A DNA stretch of 64,000 bases, from positions 2,108,001-2,172,000 of the forward strand of contig CP100465.1 of the NCBI GenBank assembly GCA_024227995.1. Reading direction: 5' to 3'. Made by a program: the position numbers and the translations under genes. Source of the stretch: Halomicrococcus gelatinilyticus (lineage in GTDB: Archaea > Halobacteriota > Halobacteria > Halobacteriales > Haladaptataceae). The notes beneath the pieces were generated by a model that saw nothing but the letters and a program-made list of their open reading frames with translations, did not search any database and was not told where the DNA came from. Positions 1 through 8,629 of the stretch are shown here, in pieces (the first letter of the stretch is position 1; every line of letters begins with the position of its first letter).

Positions 1-183
1 TACCTGAGCCGGAAAGCCAGCGACGGCGAGATGTACTTCAAGAGCAAGTTCATCGCGGACGAGGTCGGCCTCTCCGCGAAGGAGATCGGTGCGCTGATGG
101 TGAAACTGACCGACTGCGCCGAACTGGAAGTCGAGAAGTGGTCGTACACGAGCGCGACGACGTGGCGCGTCGCTCCCGCCTGA
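1..183 (+). CDS. C-terminal part of a small haloarchaeal protein (DUF7123-like)
   Basis: The reading frame is open from the window edge to a TGA at 181-183, so only the last 60 residues are visible. They resemble the short haloarchaeal DUF7123 family: a 'YFKSKFIADEVGLSAKEIG' stretch that looks like a winged-helix recognition region, followed by 'VEKWSYTSATTWRV'. This family is of unknown function and the helix-turn-helix reading is an inference. The start lies outside the window. Confidence 0.7.
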   Translation, partial: YLSRKASDGEMYFKSKFIADEVGLSAKEIGALMVKLTDCAELEVEKWSYTSATTWRVAPA

Positions 184-377
184 TGCAGGGCCCGGTCCCC
201 GAACAGCTCCCCGCCCCTCCAGTCGCCGAACCGCCTCGGTGCCACGACAGCCCGCCACCGCCTCGGGCCGCCGTTGTCCCCTGACGGCGGCCCCGACCGT
301 CGCGTCGCCGCGGTGACGCGCTCCCCTCGTTTTCCCCCTTCGATGCATTTGTAGTCCAGCGGCAACTCCGTCGGCGT

Positions 378-1331
378 GTGTCGCTGCTCTCTGCGCTGAC
401 GAACGCCATCCTGCCCGTTCTCGCGGTCGCGGCCGTCGGCTTCCTGCTCGGGTCGCGCCGCGAGATCGACGTCGACGGGCTCGGGACCGTCACCATCTAC
501 GTCCTCACGCCGTCGCTGGTCTTCCACAGCCTCGCCACCACGTCCATCGACGGCGAGACGGCGGCGACGCTGGTCGCCGGCGTCGTGGCGTTCACGCTGG
601 TCATGGTCGCGCTCGCGGAGCTCGTCGGCCGCGCGCTCGGGGAGTCGGAACCGGTACTGGGTGCGCTCGTGCTGACGAGCACGTTCGCCAACGCCGGCAA
701 CTACGGCATCCCGCTCTCGCAGTTCGCGTTCGGTCCGGTCGGCCGGAGCACGGCCATCCTCTACATCGCCGTCCAGTCCGTGCTCATGTACACGGTCGGC
801 GTCTACCTCGCCTCGCGCGGCGACGACACGTCGAACCTCGGCGCCGTCCGGGAGGTGTTCGAACTCCCGCTCGTGTACGCCGTGCTCGCGGCCGGGCTAG
901 CGCGCGTCCTCGACGTCGTCCCGCCCGCCGACTCGGCGGCGATGGAGACGCTGAAGCTCACGGGCGACGCCGCCATCCCGGTGATGTTGCTGCTGCTCGG
1001 CATCCAGCTCGCCAACACCGACTCGGGTGCCGCCATCCGCCGCGTCGGCGTCTCGAACGCGATGAAGCTCCTCGTCGCACCGGTCGTCGCCGCGGGCGTC
1101 GCCCTGGTCCTCGGTTTCGGCGACGCCACCGTCGCACGCGTGTTCGTCCTGGAGTGTGCCATGCCGGCGGCGGTCACGCCCCTCATCCTCACCATCGAGT
1201 ACGAACGCGGCGTCGACTCCGGGCTATCCGGTCCCGAGTACGTCAGCACGGCGATCTTCGCCAGCACGCTCGCGAGCGTTCCCGTCCTCACCCTCCTCAT
1301 CGCCGTCCTGCAGTCCGGTGCCGTCGTCTGA
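378..1331 (+). CDS. AEC family transporter (auxin-efflux-carrier-type permease)
   Basis: A 317-residue integral membrane protein made of about ten hydrophobic segments, the length and layout of the AEC (auxin efflux carrier / malonate-malate permease) family. The family motif region 'FANAGNYGIPLSQFAFG' lies near residue 110, and 'LECAMPAAVTPLILT' lies in the C-terminal half where family members carry a conserved Pro-containing helix break. It should export or import a small organic anion across the cytoplasmic membrane; the substrate cannot be told. The start is GTG at 378, since no ATG precedes the first hydrophobic segment in this frame. It stands alone, with the next gene about 90 bases downstream. 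Confidence 0.85.
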   Translation: MSLLSALTNAILPVLAVAAVGFLLGSRREIDVDGLGTVTIYVLTPSLVFHSLATTSIDGETAATLVAGVVAFTLVMVALAELVGRALGESEPVLGALVLTSTFANAGNYGIPLSQFAFGPVGRSTAILYIAVQSVLMYTVGVYLASRGDDTSNLGAVREVFELPLVYAVLAAGLARVLDVVPPADSAAMETLKLTGDAAIPVMLLLLGIQLANTDSGAAIRRVGVSNAMKLLVAPVVAAGVALVLGFGDATVARVFVLECAMPAAVTPLILTIEYERGVDSGLSGPEYVSTAIFASTLASVPVLTLLIAVLQSGAVV

Positions 1332-1422
1332 GGTCGTCCGACGTCGTCTGGCACACGAAATTTCCCCCGACAGCCTGCCGTCGTCTAGGGGTTTATACGC
1401 GTCCACATCGTACTGCGGACGA

Positions 1423-2544
1423 ATGGCTTCGACCGAGCCGCCCGAAGCCGGTCCCCCGCTCGACAGGTTGAACTCGGTGTTCCGGGTGTACGACGTGCGC
1501 GAGGAGGGCGACCAGCTGGTCTACTACGGCGAGCCGCTGGTCCCCCACGACCGGCTCATGAAGACGGTCTGGCCGCTGTTCCGCGAGGCCGGGTACGAGG
1601 CCTCGCTGACGACCCGGACCGGCGAGTACGCCATCGTCGCCGAGCCGCTCGACCTCGGGCCGGACGGGGTCCCGTGGAAGAACGTCCTGCTCTTCCTGGC
1701 CACGGTGGTGTCGACGCTCTGGGCCGGCGCGTCGTGGTACCACGTCAACCCCCTCACGAACCCGGTGCTGGCGCTCCAGGAGGCGTGGCCCTTCGCCCTC
1801 GCCGTGTTGGGCGTGCTCGGCACGCACGAACTCGGCCACTACGTGATGAGCCGCTACCACGGCGTCGACGCGACGCTTCCCTACTTCATCCCGATGCCGA
1901 CGCTCATCGGCACGATGGGGGCCGTCATCCGGATGAAGGGCCAGATGCCGGACCGCGAGGCGCTGTTCGACATCGGCATCGCCGGCCCGCTCGCGGGGCT
2001 CGTCGCGACCGTCGTCGTCACCGCCGTCGGGCTGACGATGGAGCCGGTGACCGTCTCCCAGGAGTTCATCAGGCAATCCAGCACCGTGCAGGTCGAGTTC
2101 GGCTATCCGCCGCTGCTGAAGGGTATCGCCGCGCTGATGGGCGAACAGCTCACCTACGACGACCCGACGAAGTCGGTCAACCCGGTCGTCATCGGCGGCT
2201 GGGTCGGGATGTTCGTCACGTTCCTCAATCTCATCCCGGTCGGCCAGCTCGACGGCGGGCACATCGTTCGGGCCATCATCGGCGAGCGCCAGGAGAGCGT
2301 CGCGGCGCTCGTCCCCGCTGCCCTCTTCGGGCTCGCGGCGTACGTCTTCTACGTCCTCGACGTGAGCAACGCGACGGTGCTGTGGGTCATCTGGGGCTTC
2401 CTGTCGATGTTCTTCGCCTACGTCGGCCCCGCGAACCCCATCGACGACGACGACCTCGACCCGCGCCGGAAGCTCCTCGGCGTGTTCACGTTCGTGCTCG
2501 GCCTCCTCTGTTTCACGCCGACGCCGATCGAGATAGTCCCCTGA
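1423..2544 (+). CDS. Site-2 protease family zinc metalloprotease (M50)
   Basis: This is a 373-residue membrane metalloprotease of the M50 / site-2 protease family, which cuts membrane-bound substrates within the bilayer. The zinc motif HELGH is at residues 135-139 inside a hydrophobic segment, and the second metal-ligand motif LDGGH is at about 276-280. A cytosolic N-terminal region of about 85 residues precedes the first membrane segment, as in the plant EGY1-type subgroup. The frame is open further upstream, but that part overlaps the transporter gene and reads as shadow. ATG 1423 was chosen because it begins the typical acidic N-terminus and has a TATA-like 'TTTATAC' about 30 bases upstream. 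The substrate is unknown. Confidence 0.9.
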   Translation: MASTEPPEAGPPLDRLNSVFRVYDVREEGDQLVYYGEPLVPHDRLMKTVWPLFREAGYEASLTTRTGEYAIVAEPLDLGPDGVPWKNVLLFLATVVSTLWAGASWYHVNPLTNPVLALQEAWPFALAVLGVLGTHELGHYVMSRYHGVDATLPYFIPMPTLIGTMGAVIRMKGQMPDREALFDIGIAGPLAGLVATVVVTAVGLTMEPVTVSQEFIRQSSTVQVEFGYPPLLKGIAALMGEQLTYDDPTKSVNPVVIGGWVGMFVTFLNLIPVGQLDGGHIVRAIIGERQESVAALVPAALFGLAAYVFYVLDVSNATVLWVIWGFLSMFFAYVGPANPIDDDDLDPRRKLLGVFTFVLGLLCFTPTPIEIVP

Positions 2545-2606
2545 CCGCGCTTTCCGTCATCGCCCCCTGACCACGTTTTCCGTCACCCTTCGCCGTCGAC
2601 CCTCGC

Positions 2607-3485
2607 TCACTCCTGGCCGTGGGTGTACCCCCGGTCGGGCAGGGGGTCGCCGTCCATCCGGACGCCGTCCTCGGTGACCTCGCCGACGACCCTCAGCGGG
2701 ACCGGCGACGCCTCCCTGGCCGTCGCGATCGCGTCGTCGGGGAGCGTGACGACGAGTTCGAAGTCCTCGCCGAAGAACGTCGAGAGCCGGCGCTCCTCGG
2801 CGTCGTCCTCGGCCACCTCACGGACGCTGTCGGCGACGGGGAGGGCGTCGCCGTCGAGGTCGAACCCGCAGTCGCTGGCCTCCGCGAGCTGGTGGACCGA
2901 CCGCGCCAGCCCGTCGCTCGAGTCCATCATCGCGGTCGCGTGCGGTGACAGCGCCCGCCCGGCCGCGACCCGCGGCTCGAACCGGAACAGTTCGTTGGCG
3001 CGGTCGTGGTCGCCGCGCTCGAACAGGCGGAGCGCGGCACCGCTCCGGCCGAGCGTGCCGGTGACGGCGAGCACGTCGCCCGGACGGGCACCGGAGCGAC
3101 GTACCGGTTCCTCGGTGCGGCCGAGCGCGGTCGTGGTCGCCGAGAACTCGGAGAGCGTGTCGAGGTCGCCGCCGACGTAGCGCGCGTCGACCGCCTCGGA
3201 GACGTCGCGAGCGCCGGCGACGAAGTCGCGTAACTCGTCGGCGTCGAACTCCGGCGCGGCGTACACCGCGACGGTCGCCGTCGCTCGCGCCCCCATCGCG
3301 GCGACGTCGGACAGCGACGCGCCGACCGCGCGCCAGCCGGCGGTGTACCTGGTCGTCCCCGTCGGGAAGTCGGTCGTCTCGTGGAGCATGTCGGTCGTGA
3401 CGACCTGGCCGTCGACGACGGCCGCGTCGTCGCCCGCGTCGGGGAGGTCGTCGGCCAGCAGTCGCAGCGCCGCCCGCTCGTCCAT
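2607..3485 (-). CDS. thiL: Thiamine-monophosphate kinase
   Basis: A 292-residue protein of the PurM/ThiL ATP-binding fold. ThiL phosphorylates thiamine phosphate to thiamine diphosphate, the active cofactor, in the cytoplasm. The N-terminal 'GDDAAVVDG' and 'TTDMLHETTDFP' match the family's metal/ATP motifs, and 'GDVLAVTGTLGRSGAAL' and 'MDSSDGLARSVHQLA' match the later conserved blocks. The start at 3485 (MDERAAL) is preferred over an upstream ATG because homologues begin just before 'LLADDLPDAGDDAAV' and the extra upstream residues are basic and unlike the rest. It is transcribed away from the next gene, with a short divergent gap. Confidence 0.93.
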   Translation of the reverse strand: MDERAALRLLADDLPDAGDDAAVVDGQVVTTDMLHETTDFPTGTTRYTAGWRAVGASLSDVAAMGARATATVAVYAAPEFDADELRDFVAGARDVSEAVDARYVGGDLDTLSEFSATTTALGRTEEPVRRSGARPGDVLAVTGTLGRSGAALRLFERGDHDRANELFRFEPRVAAGRALSPHATAMMDSSDGLARSVHQLAEASDCGFDLDGDALPVADSVREVAEDDAEERRLSTFFGEDFELVVTLPDDAIATAREASPVPLRVVGEVTEDGVRMDGDPLPDRGYTHGQE

Positions 3486-3565
3486 ACCCCTTCTCTCTCG
3501 CGCCCGGGAAAAAAGCCGACCGGTCTTCGCTGGGTTCAAGCACTCCCCCCGAGACGGTCGAACCG

Positions 3566-4606
3566 ATGCGTCTAGACCTGGGTGACCTCCGGACGATCGC
3601 GGTCGGGTTCGTCGCCGCCATCGTCGTGCTGCTGGCGCTGTTCACCGTCGTCGGGGTCGACCGGGTGCTGGACGCGCTCTCGCTCGCCGACACGCAGGTG
3701 GTCGCGCTCATCCTCGTCGTCGCGCTCGGGTGGCTGGCGTCGTGGGCGATGGCGCTGCGGACCGTCCTCGGCGTGCTCGGCGTCGGCATCTCGCCACTCC
3801 GGGCGTTCATGCTCTACGCCGGCGCGACGTTCGCCAACAACATCACGCCGTTCGGCCAGGCCGGCGGCGAACCGTTCAGCGCGCTGCTCATCTCCCAGGA
3901 CACCGGCGCCGAGTACGAGACGGGGCTGGCGGCCATCGCCAGCGTCGACTCCATCAACTTCGTCCCCTCGATCGCGTTCGCGCTCGTCGGCGTCGGGTAT
4001 TACGCGACCGTCCTGACCGTCGGCGACAGACTGCAGATCGAGTACATCGCGCTCGCGGTGGGGGGGCTCGCCGTCGGCGTTCCCGTCGCCGCCACGCTGG
4101 CGTGGCGGGCGCGCGACCGCGTCGAGGTCGGCGTGGCGGGCGTCGTCGTCCCCGTCTTCGGAGCCGTCGCGCGGGTGGTTCCCCGGGTCGAACCGACGAC
4201 TCGCTCGGCCGTCCGGCGACGCGTGCGGGGGTTCTTCCGCGCCATCGAGCGCGTCGCCGGCGACCGGCGCAGCCTCCTGTTGGCCGTCTCCTTCTCCGCA
4301 CTCGGCTGGTTGCTGTCGGCGACGTCGCTGTGGCTGTCGCTGTACGCGCTCGACGTCGTCGTGCCCTTCGCGGCGGTGCTGTTCGTCATCCCGCTCGTGA
4401 GCATGGCCGGCGTCGCACCGCTGCCCGGCGGCCTCGGCGGCGTCGAGGCCGCGCTGGTGTTCCTGCTCGGCCCCATCGCCGGCATCTCCGGCTCGATGGC
4501 GGCCGCGGCGGCGGTCATCCACCGCGCGGCGACGTACCTGCTCCCGGTGGTCCTCGGCGGCGTCTCGACGGCGATGCTCGGCGCGGACCGCGTCAACGGC
4601 GAGTGA
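3566..4606 (+). CDS. Flippase-like / YbhN family membrane protein (UPF0104, LPG synthase TM-like)
   Basis: A 346-residue polytopic membrane protein. The motif 'FANNITPFGQAGGEP' near residue 90 and 'PLPGGLGGVEAALV' near residue 290 are signature blocks of the UPF0104/YbhN family, related to the membrane domain of lysyl-phosphatidylglycerol synthase. In archaea, relatives are associated with glycolipid or dolichol-phosphate-sugar handling (AglD-type C-terminal domains). Here no glycosyltransferase domain is attached, so a role in lipid-linked substrate translocation is inference. The start at ATG 3566 lies divergently from thiL, with an 80-base intergenic region shared by both promoters. Confidence 0.82.
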   Translation: MRLDLGDLRTIAVGFVAAIVVLLALFTVVGVDRVLDALSLADTQVVALILVVALGWLASWAMALRTVLGVLGVGISPLRAFMLYAGATFANNITPFGQAGGEPFSALLISQDTGAEYETGLAAIASVDSINFVPSIAFALVGVGYYATVLTVGDRLQIEYIALAVGGLAVGVPVAATLAWRARDRVEVGVAGVVVPVFGAVARVVPRVEPTTRSAVRRRVRGFFRAIERVAGDRRSLLLAVSFSALGWLLSATSLWLSLYALDVVVPFAAVLFVIPLVSMAGVAPLPGGLGGVEAALVFLLGPIAGISGSMAAAAAVIHRAATYLLPVVLGGVSTAMLGADRVNGE

Positions 4607-4677
4607 ACGCGGGCCCTTCGGTTCGTCCCCGAGCCATGCCCCAAACGCTATATTCCGGGCGGACAAACCGCTATCAC

Positions 4678-4944
4678 ATGGCCGACAAGGAGACCACAGG
4701 AACCCTCTTTGGCGTACCGTACAACTTCGAGCGTCCCAGCGTCGGACGGATGCTGTCGGCGTACTGGCAGCCCGGCGAAGGGATGCTCGTCGAGAAGCCG
4801 TTCGGCATCGGCTACACGCTCAACCTCGCCAACTGGCGGTCGTGGGTCATCCTCGCCGTCGCCGGCGTGCTGTTCTGGCAGGAGCGCGGCGACGAGGCGG
4901 CTCCGGCCGACGACGAACCGGTCGAGGTCGTCGTCGACGACTGA
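4678..4944 (+). CDS. DUF5808-type small membrane-associated protein
   Basis: An 88-residue protein. The core 'KPFGIGYTLNLANWRSW' is the DUF5808 signature (a tryptophan/asparagine-rich motif found in many archaea and bacteria), followed by one hydrophobic segment 'VILAVAGVLFW' and a short acidic tail. The start is ATG 4678, 27 bases downstream of an AT-rich 'TATATTCC' stretch, consistent with a leaderless transcript. The function is unknown. Confidence 0.78.
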   Translation: MADKETTGTLFGVPYNFERPSVGRMLSAYWQPGEGMLVEKPFGIGYTLNLANWRSWVILAVAGVLFWQERGDEAAPADDEPVEVVVDD

Positions 4945-5065
4945 CGACGGGCGCTACCCCGCTGTTTTCTGCCGGTCGTTTCCGGGTGCCGTCAGTCGAC
5001 CCGACTGTCGCCGCCGGACGCTGCGAATCAACGGCTATTTCGTTTGCGCACCCGACTCCCCGCAC

Positions 5066-5602
5066 ATGATCCGCTTCGTCACCGGGAACGAGGGGAAGGT
5101 CCGTGAAGCGCGCGAGTACCTCGACGACGACGTCGAGCAAATCGACTACGACTACACGGAGGTCCAGAGCGACGACCTCGCCGACGTCGCGGTCGCCGGC
5201 GCTCGCGAGGCGTTCGAGGCGACCGGCGGCGAGGAACCGGTCGTCGTGGACGACGCCGGCCTGTTCGTCGACGCCGTCGGCGGTTTCCCGGGGCCGTACT
5301 CGGCGTACGTCGAGGGCACGCTCGGCGTCGAGCGCGTCTGGAAACTGGTCCGGGAGGAGGAGAACCGGCGGGCGCGGTTCCGCTGCGTCGTCGCCTACTA
5401 CGACGGCGAACGAACGGAGACGTTCGACGGCGCGGTCCCCGGCCGCATCGTCGCGCCGCGCGGTGACGGCGGGTTCGGCTACGACCCCATCTTCGAACAC
5501 GAGGGGACGACGCTGGCCGAGATGAGCACCGAACGGAAGAACGCCATCTCCCACCGGGGTCGCGCGCTGGCGAAGTTCGCCGACTGGCTGGCCGACGACT
5601 AG
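5066..5602 (+). CDS. rdgB: Non-canonical purine NTP pyrophosphatase (ITPase)
   Basis: A 178-residue HAM1/RdgB-family enzyme, which hydrolyses dITP, ITP and XTP to monophosphates and so keeps deaminated purines out of nucleic acids. Visible motifs are 'FVTGNEGKVREA' at the N-terminus (substrate phosphate binding), 'VDDAGLFVDAVGGFPGPYSA' in the centre, and 'GYDPIFEHEG' with 'NAISHRGRAL' at the C-terminus. Homologues begin at the MIRFVTGN segment, so ATG 5066 is used although the frame is open further upstream. The 3' end overlaps the convergent PIN-like gene by four bases. Confidence 0.93.
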   Translation: MIRFVTGNEGKVREAREYLDDDVEQIDYDYTEVQSDDLADVAVAGAREAFEATGGEEPVVVDDAGLFVDAVGGFPGPYSAYVEGTLGVERVWKLVREEENRRARFRCVVAYYDGERTETFDGAVPGRIVAPRGDGGFGYDPIFEHEGTTLAEMSTERKNAISHRGRALAKFADWLADD

Positions 5603-6069
5603 TCCCGCGGGTCCCTGTCCGGGCCGGGATACTCCCCGCCGACGACCGCCTCGTACAGGCTCGCGGCGTCGAACAGCGAGACGAACCCGTCGGGGCGCTT
5701 GACGCTGACGTCGATGCGTCCCTGCAGCGCCGCGCCGGTCTTCGCGCTCCGGAGTGCGTCGTCGTACGAGAGGACGTGCGCCGCGCCGCCCGCGTAGGCG
5801 CTGGCGAGCGCGGGCTGGTCGCCGGCCTCGTGTTCGACGCGCACGCGCAGGTCGTCTACCTTCTCGCGCCACGCCGTCGCCAGGTCGTCGTCCGCCAGGT
5901 CGGCGACGATGCGCTCGGCGTCGTCGAGCAGCGGGTCGCTGGCGACGAGTTCGACCCACGAGTGCTTCCGGACGACGTCCATCGCCTGCCGCGCGTCACC
6001 GCCGACCAGCAGGTCTGCCGCGAGCACGTCCGCGTCGGCGACGACGCGGGCGGGGTTCGGGTCACTCAT
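5599..6069 (-). CDS. PIN-like domain protein (putative ribonuclease)
   Basis: A 156-residue protein with the layout of a PIN domain: an N-terminal 'VVADADVLAADLLV' carrying the first acidic residue, a middle acidic cluster 'DDAERIVADLADDDL', and 'HVLSYDDALRSA' near residue 105 where PIN nucleases carry their last aspartates. PIN proteins are metal-dependent RNases, often toxins or rRNA-processing factors; activity here is inferred from these residues only. The start codon overlaps the stop of a 30-codon gene on the same strand, so the two are almost certainly translated together. The 3' end overlaps the convergent ITPase gene by four bases. Confidence 0.7.
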   Translation of the reverse strand: MSDPNPARVVADADVLAADLLVGGDARQAMDVVRKHSWVELVASDPLLDDAERIVADLADDDLATAWREKVDDLRVRVEHEAGDQPALASAYAGGAAHVLSYDDALRSAKTGAALQGRIDVSVKRPDGFVSLFDAASLYEAVVGGEYPGPDRDPRD

Positions 6070-6154
6070 CGCGGCGCTCCGCGAGCGCCTCGCGGACGGT
6101 CGTGACGTCTGTCGCGTAGCGGTCCGCCTCGTCGAACAGTTCTGCCCATCTCAT
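6062..6154 (-). CDS. Very small acidic protein (30 aa) translationally coupled to the PIN-like gene
   Basis: An ATG at 6154 opens a 30-codon frame starting MRWAELFDEADRYA and ending at a TGA at 6062-6064. That stop overlaps the ATG of the PIN-like gene by eight bases, a classic coupling arrangement. The peptide is predicted to be one or two short helices, with a 'TVREALAERRDE' tail. Compositional bias and codon usage match neighbouring real genes. A small acidic helix upstream of a PIN protein is the layout of a toxin-antitoxin pair, but no antitoxin family is recognised and the role is inference. Confidence 0.6.
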   Translation of the reverse strand: MRWAELFDEADRYATDVTTVREALAERRDE

Positions 6155-6395
6155 CGCCCGTCCTTCGGCTCGCCCGGTGAAAAGCGGCGTGCCACTCTGT
6201 TGCCGTCAGACGTGTCCCCTCGTTGTCGTCAGACGTGTCCTATCGCTGTCGGTTACCGCTGGCCTCGGCCGTCGGTTCGTTGTCCTGCGTTGACGTTCTC
6301 ACGCTCGTCGTCGCCTGTGGAATCGACGGCGTCCCCTCAATCGCCAGACGTTCCCACGGCAAAGGGTAGCAGATGCACCAGTTTAACCAAAGAGC

Positions 6396-6401
6396 TTTAT
6401 C
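6396..6401 (+). promoter_or_regulatory. TATA-like box of the surface protein gene
   Basis: An AT-rich 'TTTATCATAA' stretch in an otherwise GC-rich gap is centred about 27 bases before ATG 6425, the spacing of haloarchaeal leaderless promoters. It supports that ATG as the start. Confidence 0.55.
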
Positions 6402-6424
6402 ATAACATTCCGACGATATCTCCT

Positions 6425-8335
6425 ATGAGTCGGAGACAGAAAGTGTCGACTGCACTGGCGGTGATGCAGGTGCTCGTCCTGCTCGTCGCTCCGGTTGCAG
6501 CGACCGCCCCCACTGCGGACACGATGAGTGGAAACGCCCTCCAGACCAGCGCGGACGACGACGACATCGAGACGGCCGACACCGTCTACGTGAAGGAGAA
6601 CGGCGACGCCGTGCTCGCCTACAACGAGACGAGCACGTCGGACGGCACCGGCCAGTTCGGCGTCGACGTGACGTCGGGTCTCGTCCACATGCTGGTCACC
6701 ACGGAGTCCGAGGAGATATCCGAGGTGAGCGGCCAGGGGAACGTCGTCATGACGCCCAGCAGCATCACCGGGAACGGCTCCATGAGCGTGCCCCAGCCGA
6801 GCACGCTGTCGAGCTTCTCGATGGACGCGTCCGGCGTCCAGAACGCGGAGAAGGCGTCGATGGACGCGACGATGACGGCGACCGTCGGCGGCATGCGCAG
6901 CGTGAGCGCGTTCGCCCCGGCGCACACCGAGGGTCACGTGACCATGACGTCCGACGCGTTCTCCACGTCCGGGTCGGCGACCCTCTCGATGCCGTCCGCG
7001 ACGGGGTCCGACAGCGCTCTCGGGTTCCAGCTCGAGAGCACCCAGGACGGGTACGTGTTGACGGGTGAACGCTCGGGCACCGTCAACTACTACGCTCGCG
7101 AGCAGTGGGACTCCCGCAGCGCCGCCAAGTCCCACCTGCAGACGCAGTACGCCGAGGTCGCCGAGCAGCTCGGCGGGTCGGCGACGGTCACCATCGACCA
7201 CTACGAGTACACCGAGTCCGACGGCGCCGGTAACCTCGACGTCGAGTACTCGGTCGAGTACTCCGACGTCAAGGACGGCCTCGCCGACCAGCTGGCGACG
7301 CAGCTCGCCAGCTCGCCCGAGGTCGACCTGAGCGACGCGGCGGCACAGCAGGTCGCCGACGACCTCGCGAAGATCGATGTCGACCACGCGTCGTTCGAGA
7401 TGGTCCAGCGCGACGGCGAGATGTCCGTCACTTGGGACGCGACGGTCGAGAACTTCGACGGCGCGACCGCCGCGATGGTCACGCTCGTCGAGAACATGGA
7501 GAGCCAGAACCTCGACCAGAAGCAGATCGACCGGATGAAGAAGACTATCGAGGCCCGGCAGTCCTCGAACCTCCAGCAGAAGATCACGTGGACGGCCGAC
7601 GTCTCCCAGGCCGGCAGTGACGAGGCGACGGTCGAGGCCGAACTCCACTACGACACGAAGAACTGGAAGGCCTACGCGAGCGCCGTCCAGGAGAAGGGCA
7701 TCAAGATGGGCTCGCTGTCGTTCGACGTGCAGGCCCAGTCCAGCGGTGACGAGGTGTCCGTCGACGCGTCGTTCGAGGTGAACCAGCAGCAGATGCTGTC
7801 GACCGCGCTCGACTCCGCCGTCTCGTCGCTCGACCCCAGCACCGACACGAAGGCGATGGAGTTCGTCGAGGCCTTCCGCGACAGCGACTTCCAGAAGGCG
7901 AAGATGAGCGTCGACGCCGAGGAGGGTACGATGACCCTGGAAGGCGGTGCGAAGTTCGACAACCTCACCGCGATGAGTGACGTGTTCGCCAAGCAGTACG
8001 GCGGCATGACGGTTTCCAGCATCGCTGGCGAGGCCGGCAACGATTCGACGACGACCTACGTCACGGTGAAAGACCTCGTCGGCGAGGACGCAACGAAGGA
8101 GGACGTCCGGGCGCTTGAGGTCACCGACGAGGAGACCGAGATCGTCATGCCGGGCAACTGGAGCCGCGAGTTCCCGTCGATGGACCAGCAGGAGGTTTCG
8201 GACTACCTCGGCGTCCAGTACCAGAGCGGTGACGAGGGGAGCACGACGACGAACGACGGCGGTCAGCCCGGCTTCGGCGTCGCCGCCGCCCTGGTCGCGT
8301 TCGTCGGTGCCGCCCTGCTCGCCCGCCGCGACTGA
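6425..8335 (+). CDS. Secreted surface protein with PGF-CTERM sorting signal
   Basis: A 636-residue exported protein. The N-terminus has a basic start (MSRRQK), a hydrophobic segment and an A-x-A site near residue 25-27, a Sec signal peptide. A long acidic, Ser/Thr- and Met-rich extracellular region with no recognised enzymatic domain follows. The C-terminus has a Thr-rich spacer, then 'GQPGFGVAAALVAFVGAALLARRD': the PGF motif, a membrane helix and terminal arginines, which is the archaeosortase A recognition signal. The mature protein should be cut there and lipid-anchored at the cell surface. Its central region (about residues 170-420) has repeated amphipathic helices. Function is unknown. 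Confidence 0.85.
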   Translation: MSRRQKVSTALAVMQVLVLLVAPVAATAPTADTMSGNALQTSADDDDIETADTVYVKENGDAVLAYNETSTSDGTGQFGVDVTSGLVHMLVTTESEEISEVSGQGNVVMTPSSITGNGSMSVPQPSTLSSFSMDASGVQNAEKASMDATMTATVGGMRSVSAFAPAHTEGHVTMTSDAFSTSGSATLSMPSATGSDSALGFQLESTQDGYVLTGERSGTVNYYAREQWDSRSAAKSHLQTQYAEVAEQLGGSATVTIDHYEYTESDGAGNLDVEYSVEYSDVKDGLADQLATQLASSPEVDLSDAAAQQVADDLAKIDVDHASFEMVQRDGEMSVTWDATVENFDGATAAMVTLVENMESQNLDQKQIDRMKKTIEARQSSNLQQKITWTADVSQAGSDEATVEAELHYDTKNWKAYASAVQEKGIKMGSLSFDVQAQSSGDEVSVDASFEVNQQQMLSTALDSAVSSLDPSTDTKAMEFVEAFRDSDFQKAKMSVDAEEGTMTLEGGAKFDNLTAMSDVFAKQYGGMTVSSIAGEAGNDSTTTYVTVKDLVGEDATKEDVRALEVTDEETEIVMPGNWSREFPSMDQQEVSDYLGVQYQSGDEGSTTTNDGGQPGFGVAAALVAFVGAALLARRD

Positions 8336-8392
8336 ACGACTCGACCCGCCCCGCTTTTCTGCGCACCCACCGTCGCCGCCGAGCGTCCAGCG

Positions 8393-8460
8393 TCGAATCC
8401 CGGCATCGGACGAAGCATCGAATCCCGGCATCGGACGAAGCATCGAATCCCGGCATCGGG
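8393..8460. repeat. Three direct tandem copies of a 25-bp unit
   Basis: Copies begin at 8393, 8418 and 8443; each starts TCGAATCCCGGCATCGG and the third is incomplete at its end. The identity between copies is perfect over the shared length. They lie in the 290-base gap downstream of the surface protein gene. The rest of the gap holds no gene that can be supported, only AT-rich stretches near 8500-8560 that may be promoters. Confidence 0.9.
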
Positions 8461-8629
8461 TGACGGCGCCGTTCTCAGCCACCGGTTACTGCCGGCAGAG
8501 TTAATATCTACCAGAGACATCGTTCAACTACAGCCGCCCTAACAACTGCATAACAAAGTGGTTGATTGCAGTACTGTGAGGCGCACGAACTCACTGGCGT
8601 CACGCCAGCAACAGAGTGGTGATACTACG

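Noticed and set aside
8393..8460. Possible CRISPR array
   Set aside because: Units are contiguous with no unique spacers, only three copies, and no cas genes are in the window.
6383..8482. Antisense frame of about 700 codons across the surface-protein gene
   Set aside because: The plus strand has a signal peptide, a PGF-CTERM end and a promoter; the antisense text is low-complexity.
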